Of a DNA stretch of 32,797 nt, positions 32,763-32,797 are shown in pieces; position 1 is the stretch's first letter, and every line of letters begins with the position of its first letter. The translations under genes were made by a program, and so were the position numbers. Location of the stretch: NCBI RefSeq assembly GCF_913058315.1, contig NZ_CAJXQY010000041.1, forward strand, positions 1 through 32,797, written 5' to 3'. The notes beneath the pieces are model-generated. The model saw nothing but the letters and a program-made list of their open reading frames with translations, ran no database searches and had not been told where the DNA came from. The stretch comes from an uncultured Alteromonas sp. GTDB lineage: Bacteria; Pseudomonadota; Gammaproteobacteria; Enterobacterales; Alteromonadaceae.

Positions 32763-32797
32763 ATGACTTATAATCCATCAAGACGATTATTCTTAGG
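32763..32797 (+). CDS. Start of a probable Tat-exported protein (cut by window end)
   Basis: Eleven full codons are visible: MTYNPSRRLFL, then the window ends. SRRLFL is a twin-arginine (Tat) export motif near the N-terminus, so the protein is probably a folded or cofactor-containing periplasmic enzyme. AAGAGGAAC eight to ten bases before the ATG is a good ribosome site. Similar small Tat subunits of gluconate/GMC dehydrogenases follow such permeases in related bacteria as I recall, but the identity cannot be told from eleven residues. Confidence 0.6.
   Translation, partial: MTYNPSRRLFL

Overview
This window reads as a chromosomal segment of a marine, polysaccharide- and aromatic-using gammaproteobacterium, most likely Alteromonadales (Alteromonas and relatives). 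The reasons are two large TonB-dependent receptors, several outer-membrane barrels, YjeH-, MetR- and Nei-like proteins resembling their E. coli counterparts, a secreted KatG, a UxuA, and a RAYT transposase with short repeats. Genus-level placement is inference. No rRNA, tRNA or CRISPR array was seen.

Layout. (1) 0.1-3.9 kb: a zinc-independent MDR oxidoreductase converges on a GH2 glycosidase lipoprotein. (2) 4.1-11.4 kb: an accessory-looking block with uxuA (mannonate dehydratase), a secreted metallo-beta-lactamase-fold hydrolase, a TonB-dependent receptor and a RAYT (REP-associated tyrosine transposase). Its two sides carry clusters of the same short repeat (core TGGACAGTCAC) in opposite orientation, and a related element lies at 26.2 kb. 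(3) 11.4-16.8 kb: a tightly packed six-gene minus-strand operon (FAH-family hydrolase, cyclase-family hydrolase, alpha/beta hydrolase, VOC ring-cleavage dioxygenase, Rieske ferredoxin, FAD monooxygenase) with a divergent LysR regulator and a T-N11-A dyad between them. It looks like a complete aromatic ring-cleavage route with an unassigned substrate. (4) 18.0-21.9 kb: a MetR-like regulator, a polytopic membrane protein and two small outer-membrane barrels. (5) 21.9-26.2 kb: nei (base excision repair), an unrecognised gene, a katG with a signal peptide and strong terminator, and a 60-residue ORF. (6) 26.4-32.8 kb: a YjeH-like amino-acid exporter, a convergent LysR gene sharing a TTAA stop overlap, then a divergent TonB receptor, a TauE/SafE-type permease and the first codons of a probable Tat-exported protein cut by the window edge.

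How the genes may work together. The GH2 enzyme and UxuA could serve sugar or uronate use. The six-gene operon would hydroxylate an aromatic ring, open it and hydrolyse the product to central metabolites under LysR control. KatG and Nei deal with oxidative stress and oxidised DNA bases. The last receptor-permease-Tat protein group, facing its own LysR gene, looks like a nutrient uptake and periplasmic oxidation locus. The strongest items for follow-up are the repeat/RAYT system and the catabolic operon with its orphan Rieske ferredoxin.
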